A DNA stretch of 64,000 nt from Candidatus Njordarchaeum guaymasense (GCA_030587605.1 JAUQYT010000111.1:3337-67336), one strand, 5' to 3'; shown: positions 42,298 to 51,436, counted from the first letter of the stretch. Program-made: numbers and translations. Notes: generated by a model not told the origin, from the sequence alone.

Positions 42298-44178
42298 ATG
42301 GTACTGCGTGGGTATGCTGGTCAAATACTCCATGTCGATCTCAGCAAGCAGAAGATCACGAAGACACCGTTGGAGGAGAGCGTCGCCAAAGCTTACGTTG
42401 GTGGACGAGGAATAGCCGCTCGAATAATCTATGACGAGGTCGACCCAAAGGTTGGAGCATTTGACCCGGACAACAGACTTGTCTTTATGACTGGACCACT
42501 AACAGGAACAACCGTGCCCTCAAGTGGGCGCTATGAAGTCTGCGCAAAGTCCCCTGCCTCGGATGCATGGGGCGATGCAAACAGCGGTGGATACTTCGGG
42601 CCAGAGCTGAAGTGGGCTGGCTTTGACGGAATAGTTTTCCAAGGCAAAGCGCCCAAACCAGTCTATTTATCGGTTCATGATGGAGAAGCCGAGATCAAGT
42701 CCGCTGAGCACATCTGGGGTAAGGATGCATATGAGACCGAGGATATCCTGCACCATGAGTTGGGTGACAACAAGGTTAGGACCGCATGCTGTGGTCCTGC
42801 AGGAGAAAGACTTGTCAGGTTCGCAGCGGTCATGAACGACAAGCACCGAGCAGCCGGAAGGTGCGGACTAGGTGCGGTAATGGGGTCAAAGAAACTCAAA
42901 GCCATAGCAACCAGAGGAACACGCAAGCCTCCCCTAGCGAACGAGGAGGGACTGAGGAAACAGAGTCTCGAAGCGATAAAAATGGTAAAAGAAAGTCCAA
43001 TTACCCCAGCTTTGTCAGCCTACGGGTCAAGTGGCGGTTTGATAATGCTCGTAGGCGTAGGTGATACACCAATAAAGAATTGGAGCAAAGGAGAATTCGC
43101 TAATGCTGAGAAGGTCTCTGGAGGAGCATTGACTGAGACCTACCTCAAGAGGAAATACGCTTGTTATAACTGTCAGATCGCATGTGGCCGATGGGTGAAA
43201 GTGACGGAAGAGCCTTATGCCTGCGAAGGAGGCGGACCAGAATACGAGACATGCGCCTCCCTCGGCACCAACTGCCTAAATGAAAATCTTGCAGCCCTCT
43301 GCAAAGCCAACGACTTATGCAACAGACTTGGATTAGACACGATCTCAGCTGGTTCAGTAATAGCGTTCGCCATGGAGTGCTACGAAAAAGGCTTGATAAC
43401 AAAAAAGGACTGTGGCGGAATAGAACTAAAATGGGGAGACAGCAACGCGACAATTGAAATGATCAAGAAGATTGCTTATCGAATAGATATAGGCGACATA
43501 TTAGCTGAAGGTGTCCGAAGAGCTTCTAGGAGAATAGGCAAAGGCTCAGACCAGTTCGCGGTACAAGTCAAGGGTCTTGAGGTGGCAATGCATGATCCAA
43601 GGTACAACAAGTCACTGGCTGTCACATACGCAGTGGGTGCGACAGGTGGACGACACACCGAAGGGCAATCACTGGAGATGGGTCAATCTCCTGTGCCAGA
43701 CGTTCCTAGTCTCTCAGAGCCAGTCGATGCTGCTTCTGAAGACCGCAAGGCAGCACTCTCAGCGGCTGCAATAGACTTCAATATGATAGTTGATGCTCTC
43801 GGGATGTGCACGTATGCTACATCCACGGGTTTCAGCGCTGGCCAATTGGCTTCTCTGCTCAATGCTGCAACCGGCTGGAGAATCACTGTAGATGACCTAT
43901 TGAAAGCAGGTGAACGAATCGCGAATCTCACACGGGCTTTCAACATTAGGCACGGGCTCACGGCGAGAGATGATGTGCTTCCTAACCGTCTCATGCAGCC
44001 ACAAACCGAGGGCGGAAACCAAGGCCAATCAATCCAGAACTTCCAGAGCCTAGTAAAAGAGTACTACACGCTAAGAAAATGGGACCCTGCCACAGGTAAG
44101 CCAACTAAGGAAAAGCTAGCTGAACTGGGTCTTAAGAAGGAAGCAAAGGATCTCTGGGGGTCAACTACCACCTATTGA
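42298..44178 (+). CDS. aor: Tungsten-dependent aldehyde ferredoxin oxidoreductase
   Basis: The 626-residue enzyme matches the AOR family, which oxidises aldehydes to carboxylic acids with ferredoxin as acceptor, using a tungstopterin and a [4Fe-4S] cluster. Cluster cysteines are visible at C289, C292, C296 (CYNCQIAC) and C504 (LGMCTYA). The N-terminus GYAGQILHVDLSKQKI and GPLTGTTVPSSGRYEV are typical. ATG at 42298 has CGGAGGAA upstream. The last codons (STTTY and stop) lie within the right-end hairpin of a decayed IS element, so the native C-terminal tail has been changed slightly. Substrate is undefined. Confidence 0.92.
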   Translation: MVLRGYAGQILHVDLSKQKITKTPLEESVAKAYVGGRGIAARIIYDEVDPKVGAFDPDNRLVFMTGPLTGTTVPSSGRYEVCAKSPASDAWGDANSGGYFGPELKWAGFDGIVFQGKAPKPVYLSVHDGEAEIKSAEHIWGKDAYETEDILHHELGDNKVRTACCGPAGERLVRFAAVMNDKHRAAGRCGLGAVMGSKKLKAIATRGTRKPPLANEEGLRKQSLEAIKMVKESPITPALSAYGSSGGLIMLVGVGDTPIKNWSKGEFANAEKVSGGALTETYLKRKYACYNCQIACGRWVKVTEEPYACEGGGPEYETCASLGTNCLNENLAALCKANDLCNRLGLDTISAGSVIAFAMECYEKGLITKKDCGGIELKWGDSNATIEMIKKIAYRIDIGDILAEGVRRASRRIGKGSDQFAVQVKGLEVAMHDPRYNKSLAVTYAVGATGGRHTEGQSLEMGQSPVPDVPSLSEPVDAASEDRKAALSAAAIDFNMIVDALGMCTYATSTGFSAGQLASLLNAATGWRITVDDLLKAGERIANLTRAFNIRHGLTARDDVLPNRLMQPQTEGGNQGQSIQNFQSLVKEYYTLRKWDPATGKPTKEKLAELGLKKEAKDLWGSTTTY

Positions 44179-44187
44179 AGTAGGTGG
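44168..44187. repeat. Right-end hairpin of an IS200/IS605-type element
   Basis: CCACCTA, a six-base loop and TAGGTGG form a perfect 7-bp stem. On the minus strand the end reads AAGCCACC...GGTGGTAGTTGAC, the usual layout of archaeal IS1341/TnpB-type right ends, where a hairpin closes the guide RNA scaffold. The stop codon of aor lies inside the hairpin. Confidence 0.7.
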
Positions 44188-44213
44188 CTTGTGCTCCTCT
44201 CGGCAAGCGTGGG

Positions 44214-44490
44214 CTACAAGCCAGATCTTGACCGAGGGTCATGGCACCGGGCGGGCTGGTTGACTTCAGCCCCACTCTGGGAAATCTGGGCAAGGCTACT
44301 TTCTTCCTCTGAACGTTGCTTCGCCGGCTCCCAAAGCTGTTTGGCGGTGTTCCCCAACGCGTTTCTATCCGCGTTGGCGGTGAACCCGCATTCTTCTCCA
44401 TAAGTTGCTTCTCTTCTCAAGCCTCTTGCACCGCAGCTTGAAGATGTCGCCGAGAGTCTGTTGAACACTGAAATCGCTTCACCCAGGTTG
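44214..44490 (-). pseudogene. Decayed TnpB (IS200/IS605 OrfB) C-terminal remnant
   Basis: The minus strand encodes SSSCGARGLRREATYGEECGF followed by TANADRNALGN, which matches the C-terminal zinc finger and final catalytic aspartate (ADRNA) of TnpB nucleases. In each of the two CxxC pairs the first cysteine is lost (S and G), and the RuvC core in front is missing, so the gene is dead. Beyond it, between 44190 and 44290, the minus strand has the GC-rich hairpin-forming sequence expected of the element's guide RNA scaffold. No TnpA is present. Confidence 0.7.
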
Positions 44491-44842
44491 GAGGAACTGG
44501 GTTGAGTTGACTTGGCAACCACTCTCCTAACCTTCATCTGCCAACAGTACTGTTGTCGGCGCCGGCTTAAAAACAACCATACGGAGGCAGGGGCAACTCC
44601 TACCCCGTTTAAAAACGAGGGTCCCCTTGCCCTGAAGCTCATGAAGAGTGCAGGTTTTCTGTTACCATCCCCAATACCGCTTCTTGGATCCTCGGTCTTC
44701 CACGGTTCACTCCCTTTCCTAGGGTGCCTCAATGGGAGAGTTTAATTACTTGAATTATGCTTACTAAAATGAAAACATTACGATTTATTGCATACGGGTT
44801 CAAGGTGAAGCTGAAAAACCGTGGAACTAAGGGGTTGATTGA
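44491..44842. other. Remnant or intergenic DNA beside the IS relic
   Basis: The left side of the element is not resolved. A perfect 14-bp palindrome CAACAGTACTGTTG lies at 44542-44555. Two TTTAAAAA/TTAAAAA runs (44569-44574 and 44609-44615) look like TATA boxes on the minus strand. A long minus-strand frame here has unnatural composition and is not called. Confidence 0.4.
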
Positions 44843-45577
44843 TTGTCTCGTGGCTTGGGAAAGGGCAAACAAGCAAAGGCTGATAAGAAAGGGGCTCCCA
44901 AGGCGGTTGCCGAGGAGCCCGAGGAAAGACTCGACCGGTTGGGTCAGATTGCCAACCTGGTGGACTACTGGAGGAATGAACCGTCATCACTCCTGTTCAC
45001 GAATCTTGCTCGAGCAGATCAATTTGTGAGGGAAACCGCTTCGGGTATCAAGAAGGTTCTCGATGGATGGGATTCGATGCTAGAGAAAGTTCGTGCCATT
45101 AGATCAGCGCCGAAGGTTAAGAATGCTATGGACACTCTAACAAAGCTCTCTTCATCGAGGAACCCGTGGAGAATGATGAGTCTCCTCATGAGTTTCGCAG
45201 CGTTCGCAGTACTCATTCTTGCTATTTATCTTGTCCCGCAGTACTATATCATCGTCGTTCCAGTCGCATTTGTGTTCCTATTTGGAATGCAGTTCTACAG
45301 CCAAAGAAAGCTCAATAGAATGATTAAGGGCAACGTGGCCGCGATAGAGCAACACGGAGGGGCGATGATCCAAGAGCTGTCAGGCTCATGCAAGGATCTC
45401 ACCCAGACTATTGTGAATGCACTGAGATATGAGTTGCCAAAATATGGCAAGAGCTCAGATACATTCACATTAAGACTCCTATCAAAAGACTACTCCAACG
45501 TCAAGCTAAGAATAGAGGAGAAAGTCAAGAAGCGAGGCCGAAGAACTGGCGACCTATATTCAGTAGTCTGGATGTGA
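44843..45577 (+). CDS. Membrane protein with two transmembrane helices, unknown function
   Basis: The 244-residue product begins with a lysine-rich tail, a helical region (25-105), two adjoining hydrophobic segments (about 112-131 and 134-152) and a cytoplasmic C-terminal part with basic EEKVKKRGRRTG. No motif is recognised. Start TTG at 44843 has GGGGTTGATT upstream. The first half of this gene could encode a coiled coil that pairs with another protein. It stands alone downstream of the IS relic. Confidence 0.6.
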   Translation: MSRGLGKGKQAKADKKGAPKAVAEEPEERLDRLGQIANLVDYWRNEPSSLLFTNLARADQFVRETASGIKKVLDGWDSMLEKVRAIRSAPKVKNAMDTLTKLSSSRNPWRMMSLLMSFAAFAVLILAIYLVPQYYIIVVPVAFVFLFGMQFYSQRKLNRMIKGNVAAIEQHGGAMIQELSGSCKDLTQTIVNALRYELPKYGKSSDTFTLRLLSKDYSNVKLRIEEKVKKRGRRTGDLYSVVWM

Positions 45578-45773
45578 GTGCTTACTAGCTAGGGATATTC
45601 TTAGCGCCAACCGCGATGGAAACAGTTCACCAGTCGATCTGCGATTCACAATAGGTTTTCATTATTCTCTCTACGAAAGTTTTTAATCCCCTCTTCCAAT
45701 GAGTATCAATATCCTAGACAGCCTCTAACTGAAAAGAGGCTTTATTCTCGCAACATGATTTCTATTCTGAGAG

Positions 45774-47225
45774 ATGAAGCAAAACATGGGTTCCAGCGTT
45801 CTACTCATTGCACCGTCATCCGTCGTTGACGACATCTCTGGATCACGCATCAACATGGAATCAACCTCCCCTCCTCTCGGACTACTTTACATAGCTGCAA
45901 CGTTAATGAAGCACGGATACTCCGTAAAAGTGCTGGACATGAACGCCGAGTGGATCCGTACAAGAGAAAAGCTTACAAGATACCTCAGAACGACAAAGCC
46001 GGATCTGGTAGGCATATCGACGCTCACTCCGACCTTCAAGAGCATTGTGGATATAGCAAACATATGCAAAGAGGAGTTACCAAGCTCATATATAGCCCTT
46101 GGCGGCTATTTTGCAACATTCAACCATGATAGGATCCTCTCCAAGTACAGGTGTTTTGACTTCGTAGCGAGGAGAGAAGGAGAGGAGACGGCAACCGAGC
46201 TCGTAACGGAGCTCGAGAAGAGCAAGCCAAATTTCACTAGGGTGAGGGGCCTAACATACAGGGAAAATGGCCATGTTAAGGTAAACGAGGAGCGCCCCAT
46301 GATCCAGAACTTGGACTCGCTACCTTTCCCCGCCTATGAGCTCGTATCGCACTTGACCTATGGGAACTTCGGAGGAATAAGGACAACCTACAAGAACCTT
46401 GGCGGACTTTTAACCTCAAGGGGATGCCATTTCAAGTGCAGGTTCTGCTCATGTAGCGCATTCACAAACTCAACCATAAGGTGCAGGAGTCCTGAGAATG
46501 TCGTAGAAGAACTAAGGTACTTCGGAGACAAGTTCGGTTTAAGCGAATACATGGTTGTTGATGACAACTTCACATTTGACAAGAAACGAGTCATGAAGAT
46601 TTGTAAGTTGATAAGGGAGAACGGGCTCGATGTGGAGTGGTACTGCGAGGGTAGGATCAACCAGGCTGATGAGGCTATGTTCAGGGAAATGGTTAGAGCT
46701 GGATGCAGAGTCATGTACTTCGGCATAGAGAGTTGCGTCGACAGAATACTCAGATACTACTGGAAGGGAATCACCTACGAGATGATCAAGGACGCTGTCA
46801 AGAAAGCCCGTAGAGCAAATCTGGATGTCGTAGGAAGCTTCATACTTGGTGCGCCAATCGAAACAGTCTCAGAAATGTGGGAGACAGTCACGAAAGCCGC
46901 GGCGCTAGATATTGACTTCGCTCAGTTCAATGCGCTTCGCCTAGTGAGAGGAATGCCGCTGTGGGAGGAGTTAGCTAAGCAAGGAATCATCAATGACGAG
47001 AAGAAGTGGGAAGACTCCATAATGGGCTTCGAAATCCACCCACAAGTCACCTTGCAGGAATCATCCCAGTTGATGAAGGAATTCCACAAAGCTTTCTATC
47101 TGAGAAAATCATACCTCCTGAAACAAATAATGAGAACTCTGCTGCACCGCAAGAAGCAGATATTCATCAACCTTCCCCACCTGGGAAGGTTAAGAACCGA
47201 ATTGAAGAACACACTTTACCTCTAA
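45774..47225 (+). CDS. B12-binding radical SAM enzyme
   Basis: The 483-residue protein has an N-terminal cobalamin-binding-like Rossmann domain (about 8-145, STSPPLGLLYIAATLMKHGY and PDLVGISTLT) and a radical SAM core with C-x3-C-x2-C at C218, C222, C225 (CHFKCRFC). Relatives carry out methylations or other modifications of lipids, tetrapyrroles and peptides. The DxH-x-G motif for base-off B12 binding is not obvious, so cobalamin use is uncertain. TTTTTAATCC near 45680 is the TATA box. A glycosyltransferase follows at 100 bases. Confidence 0.82.
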   Translation: MKQNMGSSVLLIAPSSVVDDISGSRINMESTSPPLGLLYIAATLMKHGYSVKVLDMNAEWIRTREKLTRYLRTTKPDLVGISTLTPTFKSIVDIANICKEELPSSYIALGGYFATFNHDRILSKYRCFDFVARREGEETATELVTELEKSKPNFTRVRGLTYRENGHVKVNEERPMIQNLDSLPFPAYELVSHLTYGNFGGIRTTYKNLGGLLTSRGCHFKCRFCSCSAFTNSTIRCRSPENVVEELRYFGDKFGLSEYMVVDDNFTFDKKRVMKICKLIRENGLDVEWYCEGRINQADEAMFREMVRAGCRVMYFGIESCVDRILRYYWKGITYEMIKDAVKKARRANLDVVGSFILGAPIETVSEMWETVTKAAALDIDFAQFNALRLVRGMPLWEELAKQGIINDEKKWEDSIMGFEIHPQVTLQESSQLMKEFHKAFYLRKSYLLKQIMRTLLHRKKQIFINLPHLGRLRTELKNTLYL

Positions 47226-47322
47226 GGGTAAATCCCCCCAGATCCTTCGCACACTCCAGAACCTTCAAATAAACTGACGAAAGTCAACAGCAGTCACTTG
47301 AATTGCTGAGGATGGTCGTGGT

Positions 47323-48051
47323 ATGCGTTCCCTCAAACCAGACATTTCAGTAATAATCCCAACCCTAAACGAAGAAGATTATATTGGCTGGACCCTAAAA
47401 AGCCTTAGAAGGCAGACTTTCAAGAATTTTGAGATAATCGTGTCAGACTACAGGAGCACAGATAGGACTGCCAAGATAGCCAAAAGCCTTGGGGGAAGAG
47501 TTGTTCAAGCAGACAAACGTGGCATAGCCGCGGGAAGGAACTTCGGAGCCAAAGCCGCCCGCGCAGACATAATTGTATTCTGCGACGCGGACGTGGTCAC
47601 CCACAAGAACTTACTCGTAGACATCAAGAAGTTACTGGATGAGAGACCTGACATTGTGGGTGGCATGTGTATTTATGATACTCGATACGAGGGAACCGGA
47701 TTTGACAGAGTTGTCTACAGGTTAGTGAACTTTTATATTCATGTGATGAACCGCCTGGGTTTTCCACATGACACCTCTTTCCTTACATATTTCCGGAAAG
47801 AAGTCTTCGACAAACTCGGAGGATATGATGAGTCCCGCAAACTTTGTGAGGGACATGATCTCGCCCTCCGTTCAAGGAAGTACGGAAAATACGGTTTCCT
47901 GAAGACTCCTGTCTACCCCTCGGTGAGAAGGTATAAGAAAGCAGGTTACCGGAACACTTATAAGGCATATATCGTGGGAACATTCTACTTCTACGCGACA
48001 CGAAGGGTTCCCATGGAAAAAGTGGAATATCGACCCATCTGTGAACTGTAG
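47323..48051 (+). CDS. Family 2 glycosyltransferase
   Basis: The 242-residue product has the GT-A fold start ISVIIPTLNEEDYIGWTLKS (about 7-26), IIVSDYRSTDRTAKIA and the metal-binding CDADVVTH near 88. These mark GT2 enzymes that transfer sugars from nucleotide donors to lipids or glycans. There is no membrane anchor and the C-terminus is short. ATG at 47323 has GAGGATGG upstream. It lies after the radical SAM gene and may act with it on a lipid or surface glycan. Confidence 0.85.
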   Translation: MRSLKPDISVIIPTLNEEDYIGWTLKSLRRQTFKNFEIIVSDYRSTDRTAKIAKSLGGRVVQADKRGIAAGRNFGAKAARADIIVFCDADVVTHKNLLVDIKKLLDERPDIVGGMCIYDTRYEGTGFDRVVYRLVNFYIHVMNRLGFPHDTSFLTYFRKEVFDKLGGYDESRKLCEGHDLALRSRKYGKYGFLKTPVYPSVRRYKKAGYRNTYKAYIVGTFYFYATRRVPMEKVEYRPICEL

Positions 48052-48168
48052 TAGGGAGATGGAGCTATTCGCCCAACTTACTTCAGAGCAGCTGACACTA
48101 GAGGTTGTTGGCATATATGCATTAGTGGCGCTCCGTTTCACAGGCTCTTAAGAAACTCACATGGTCTG

Positions 48169-48726
48169 TTATGCCAATTTCGCTAGAATCGCTCTCAGTT
48201 GTTCTCTGCATTTCCCGCAGAAGTCTCTTCCCTTCCTAAAAAGTTCGTTTGGTGAGTTACTGTACTTCATCACGCAGCCCCAGTCTTTGCAGTGAAGTAA
48301 TCCAAGGGTGTGTCCGAATTCATGTGTTACGACTTTTCCCCATTGCTCTTCAAAGAACTCTCGAGTCTCTTTGATTCCCCAGAAAGATGGGTGTATTCTG
48401 CGACTTGAGACGACCGCAACTCTATGCGCAATATCCGCTAAACCAAAGACGTAATTCGTGGATCTGGCAAAAATGTCAACATCAGTTAGTAGCAGAGAAG
48501 CAAAGTGGTTCCAGGTTCTCTTGAGGTGTTCTGCTATAGGAAGAAACGCTTCTGCAGCATATTGCCCTCTTCGCCCATCATAACCATTAGCAGGGAGAGT
48601 AACAGGAGAGTCATTTAACTCAAATCCAAACGCCTGGCCAAGCCTAGTCTCCAAAACTTTCTTAGCATACAAGGCATCGCCCGCAGGCAAGCCGGTCGTG
48701 CGTATCAAGAGTACCTTCAATTCCAT
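48169..48726 (-). CDS. amzA: Archaemetzincin
   Basis: The 185-residue metalloprotease has the full archaemetzincin signature: HEFGHTLGLLHC with following CVMKYSNS and the zinc-ribbon-like FCGKCREQL near the C-terminus. The first zinc is catalytic (HExxHxxGxxH) and the second structural site uses four cysteines. Archaemetzincins are small zinc peptidases of unknown natural substrates, present across archaea. ATG at 48726 directly follows GGGG; TTG at 48720 is an alternative. Confidence 0.92.
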   Translation of the reverse strand: MELKVLLIRTTGLPAGDALYAKKVLETRLGQAFGFELNDSPVTLPANGYDGRRGQYAAEAFLPIAEHLKRTWNHFASLLLTDVDIFARSTNYVFGLADIAHRVAVVSSRRIHPSFWGIKETREFFEEQWGKVVTHEFGHTLGLLHCKDWGCVMKYSNSPNELFRKGRDFCGKCREQLRAILAKLA

Positions 48727-48805
48727 CCCCTTTCTACGAAAAGCCGTGACTGAGAAAAGGAAAATCCCAAAAACTGAGTCAATAGGGGTTCTCTCGTGGA
48801 CAACT

Positions 48806-49639
48806 CTAGGTGGCAGGTTGTCTAGTGGATCTTCTCAGGATCAAGTTGGTTAGGTATGTGAGTGGCTTGTCAGTCGTTGCAGGATGGGTAAGCGAACACC
48901 TGAAAAACGGGATGCTGTTACGCTTGGCCAGCTCTTCCTCATCATTCAAGTGTGTACTGCTCTCGCTGTGTCCGCCGACTTCATTGTATAGTCCAACAAG
49001 TATTATGGGTAGTTTCCTTCCATTGTAGAAACGAAGGTCATCGATGCTTCTCTGCAGATTCCTGAGTTTTTCAGGGTTGCCGTTCTCGGCGCATAGTATG
49101 ACGCCTCCCATGGAGCCCTGAAGGTACTTGGCTCCTATGAATTTGAACTGAGTTGTGTAATTCAGATACCATATCTGCAACTTCACGGCAAGGTTACCAA
49201 TATTGATTCTCTTGATGGCGAAATCGACACCGATCAACCTTGAGAAAGTCTCTTCGAGAGTAGAAAGCGACATAGAACTGATCCAAGGCCATTCAACATT
49301 AGGCTCAGAACCAATAAACGTGACCTTAAACAACAAGTCGTGATCCATGCCAATTTGCTGTCTGGGGGATGTCAACAGGTAGAGAGACTTGGCAATGACT
49401 TGGTCGACGATTGGTAACCCATAACCGAAGACCCTTAGACAGAGGAACTTTCCATGCTCATTGTATACTTTCGCCGATCTCAGATCAACGAAATATCTTA
49501 CTCCATCCTTCCGAGTGACTGTCAGCCTCTCGCCTTCCAACCGGAACGATCCGCCGCTTTCTTGTACGATGCTCTTCAGTAGACCTAGCGCTTTCCTCTC
49601 CGCTGTGAGGTCCTGAGCGTGTACGAGATTCTCCGACAC
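48806..49639 (-). CDS. Rab-like pseudo-GTPase with N-terminal extension
   Basis: The 277-residue protein aligns by eye to Rab/Ras GTPases from about residue 103, with matching hydrophobic strands and AKYLQGSMGGVILC, where Rab proteins have AKYYRGA-type sequence. The nucleotide motifs are destroyed: GSEPNVEWP for the P-loop (110-118), LIGVDF with the switch-I threonine missing, IWYLNYTTQF for WDTAGQ (156-165), GLYNE for NKxD (216-220) and RCSLT for SAK (247-251). It is unlikely to bind GTP. The first 100 residues form an unrecognised alpha/beta domain. GTG at 49639 lies four bases after the small diglycine-ended gene, so the two are co-translated. Confidence 0.75.
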   Translation of the reverse strand: MSENLVHAQDLTAERKALGLLKSIVQESGGSFRLEGERLTVTRKDGVRYFVDLRSAKVYNEHGKFLCLRVFGYGLPIVDQVIAKSLYLLTSPRQQIGMDHDLLFKVTFIGSEPNVEWPWISSMSLSTLEETFSRLIGVDFAIKRINIGNLAVKLQIWYLNYTTQFKFIGAKYLQGSMGGVILCAENGNPEKLRNLQRSIDDLRFYNGRKLPIILVGLYNEVGGHSESSTHLNDEEELAKRNSIPFFRCSLTHPATTDKPLTYLTNLILRRSTRQPAT

Positions 49640-49643
49640 TACT

Positions 49644-49928
49644 CTACCCGCCCGCTACAGGTGGAATAACCATTATCTTAACAGGTTCTTCCCCAGAATC
49701 GACCAAGAACCTAAAGTCTTCTTCCTTCTCAATTCTCTGGTGAGTGTCCCTACAATAGATCATACATCCGCGAGCAGCCTCGTCAGCGATCAAGACAGCT
49801 GCTTCGTCAAAATCAGTTTCCAGTGCGGTATGTCCCCTAGGCCCCAACTTCTCTATAACCACACGTCTCAACCAGTTAGCTCCCTCCTTCATCCATAACT
49901 CCCTTATAATTCCTGACTTTCCGCTCAT
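49644..49928 (-). CDS. Small protein with MoaD-like C-terminal Gly-Gly, partner of the pseudo-GTPase
   Basis: The 94-residue product starts with a helix (SGKSGIIRELWMKEG) and ends VKIMVIPPVAGG. The last ten residues look like the tail of MoaD/ThiS-type ubiquitin-fold proteins (compare VIPVAGG of the gene at 17441), with a terminal diglycine. The first 60 residues do not look like the usual beta-grasp start, so the match may be limited to the tail. It lies directly upstream of the pseudo-GTPase in one unit. A TATA box (TTTAATAAAG, minus strand, near 49975) precedes it. Confidence 0.65.
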   Translation of the reverse strand: MSGKSGIIRELWMKEGANWLRRVVIEKLGPRGHTALETDFDEAAVLIADEAARGCMIYCRDTHQRIEKEEDFRFLVDSGEEPVKIMVIPPVAGG

Positions 49929-50264
49929 CTCAGACCTTCAACGGCCAATTGTACGGATAAAGAGTAACATCTTTATTAAACTTAACGGAAGTCAAAACCG
50001 TATAGAGGCCCCCATTCAACCCATAACGCGGGCTGCCTCAGTGCAATTCCTACTCTTTCAGGTGGGAAGTCTGAAAACTGAGACAACCAAAATATCTGGG
50101 AAGAACAGATAGAAATGTTGTGCAACTCTCTCCTCAGAGAATCGCCTCCGTATTTCAGGATGTCGGTTAGCCGGTAAATCGAAAATACCTGAATGTGCAT
50201 CGAGTATGCTGCCGACCTGCGATACCCACAACACTTGGGAAACAAGTGTCTGAATCAAGGCACG

Positions 50265-51395
50265 ATGGTGAGCAAGAAATTGTACAAAGTCATACCTCTG
50301 ACTCTCAAAGGTAAAGCAATACACGACTTCGCGTACGGGCTGCGGCAAAGAAAATGCCCCCATATGGGGCTAGTCAACCTAACTCCTCCCGGCCAATGTA
50401 TCCATCTCTGCAGCTATTGCTACGCTAGAGGTTACAGGTGGAGCGTACATCCCGAGAAAACTGGAGAAGTCAAGTACTACAACAATATCCTAGAGAAACT
50501 TGAGGAAGAGCTATCCGCCATAACATTGTGCCCTCCACTCTACTTGTGCGCTACTACTGACGTCTTTCAACCGATTGACGAAATCATTCAATCAACAGTT
50601 GAAGTTGTCAAAACAATAATTAGATCTGGCATCTCATTTCACATAGTCACTAAAAGCGCGCTAGTTAGGAAACTACTTGAGATACCCGGGTTCACAAGCT
50701 ACCCTTACTTTTTCCTTCAAATGTCCGTCGAAACCATTGACGACGAAAAGAGAAGGATATTGTCCCCAAATTCCTCACCCGTCAAAGACAGAATAGAAAC
50801 CCTAAGGCTCTTCTCCTCAAAGGGCTTCTACACCGTGATGCGAATCGACCCAATAATATTCGGGTACACAGACAACCACGATGAGATACTCCAGCTTCTC
50901 CACGCCGCAAAGGAAATCGGCGTCAAACACGTGATCACAAGCACCACAAGGTTTGACACACAAGGAATTCAAGCAGTAAGAGACCGCCTCACAAAGGAAG
51001 GATTGGAGAAAACATACCAAAAGGTGAAAGAAAGCTACGAATATGAAAAAGGATGGCTAAGAGTACCAAGAAGAAGACGAGAAGAGTTCCATAGAAAACT
51101 CAAAGCGGAAACAGAGAAACATGGAATGACCTACGCTGTGTGCATGGAGCTTGATAGGTCCTATGACTCCCCGTCAATACCTCACTGTGAGGGCTCACCA
51201 AACTCCTATATGATGACGAGGAATAGTCAAGGCAAATTCAGACCAATCTGTCATGCTGACTGCCTAAGGAGTTGCCCAAACCAAGAGGAACCTCCATGTG
51301 GGACACCTCAGCTTGCAGTTCAATACCCGTACAGTGAAAAAACTCTATTTAGGAGAACCGTCTCATCGACCCAGCTTAAACTTCACTCTTTGTGA
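50265..51395 (+). CDS. Radical SAM protein, SplB-like
   Basis: A product of 376 residues from ATG at 50265; a longer start at 50193 is possible. The radical SAM motif C-x3-C-x2-C is CIHLCSYC (C45, C49, C52), and LCATTDVFQPID matches the SplB/DUF of DNA photoproduct lyase-like radical SAM proteins. A second cysteine group at the C-terminus (CHADCLRSCPNQEEPPC) may hold an additional cluster. The DNA-repair role of SplB is not certain for archaeal relatives. The gene diverges from the diglycine-protein operon. Confidence 0.8.
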   Translation: MVSKKLYKVIPLTLKGKAIHDFAYGLRQRKCPHMGLVNLTPPGQCIHLCSYCYARGYRWSVHPEKTGEVKYYNNILEKLEEELSAITLCPPLYLCATTDVFQPIDEIIQSTVEVVKTIIRSGISFHIVTKSALVRKLLEIPGFTSYPYFFLQMSVETIDDEKRRILSPNSSPVKDRIETLRLFSSKGFYTVMRIDPIIFGYTDNHDEILQLLHAAKEIGVKHVITSTTRFDTQGIQAVRDRLTKEGLEKTYQKVKESYEYEKGWLRVPRRRREEFHRKLKAETEKHGMTYAVCMELDRSYDSPSIPHCEGSPNSYMMTRNSQGKFRPICHADCLRSCPNQEEPPCGTPQLAVQYPYSEKTLFRRTVSSTQLKLHSL

Positions 51396-51426
51396 AAGCA
51401 ACCGTTCGCAATGGCGAGAAACGTAA

Positions 51427-51436
51427 ACCTTTATAT
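51427..51436 (+). promoter_or_regulatory. TATA box of the GPH transporter
   Basis: ACCTTTATAT-type sequence about 85 bases before the TTG at 51514, which has CGGAGGAG upstream. Confidence 0.4.

Noticed and set aside
44491..44732. Upstream half of a 172-codon minus-strand frame as an intact gene
   Set aside because: Only the part after about 44490 (towards 44214) resembles TnpB; the rest has no recognisable sequence and the zinc finger is broken, so this is a relic.
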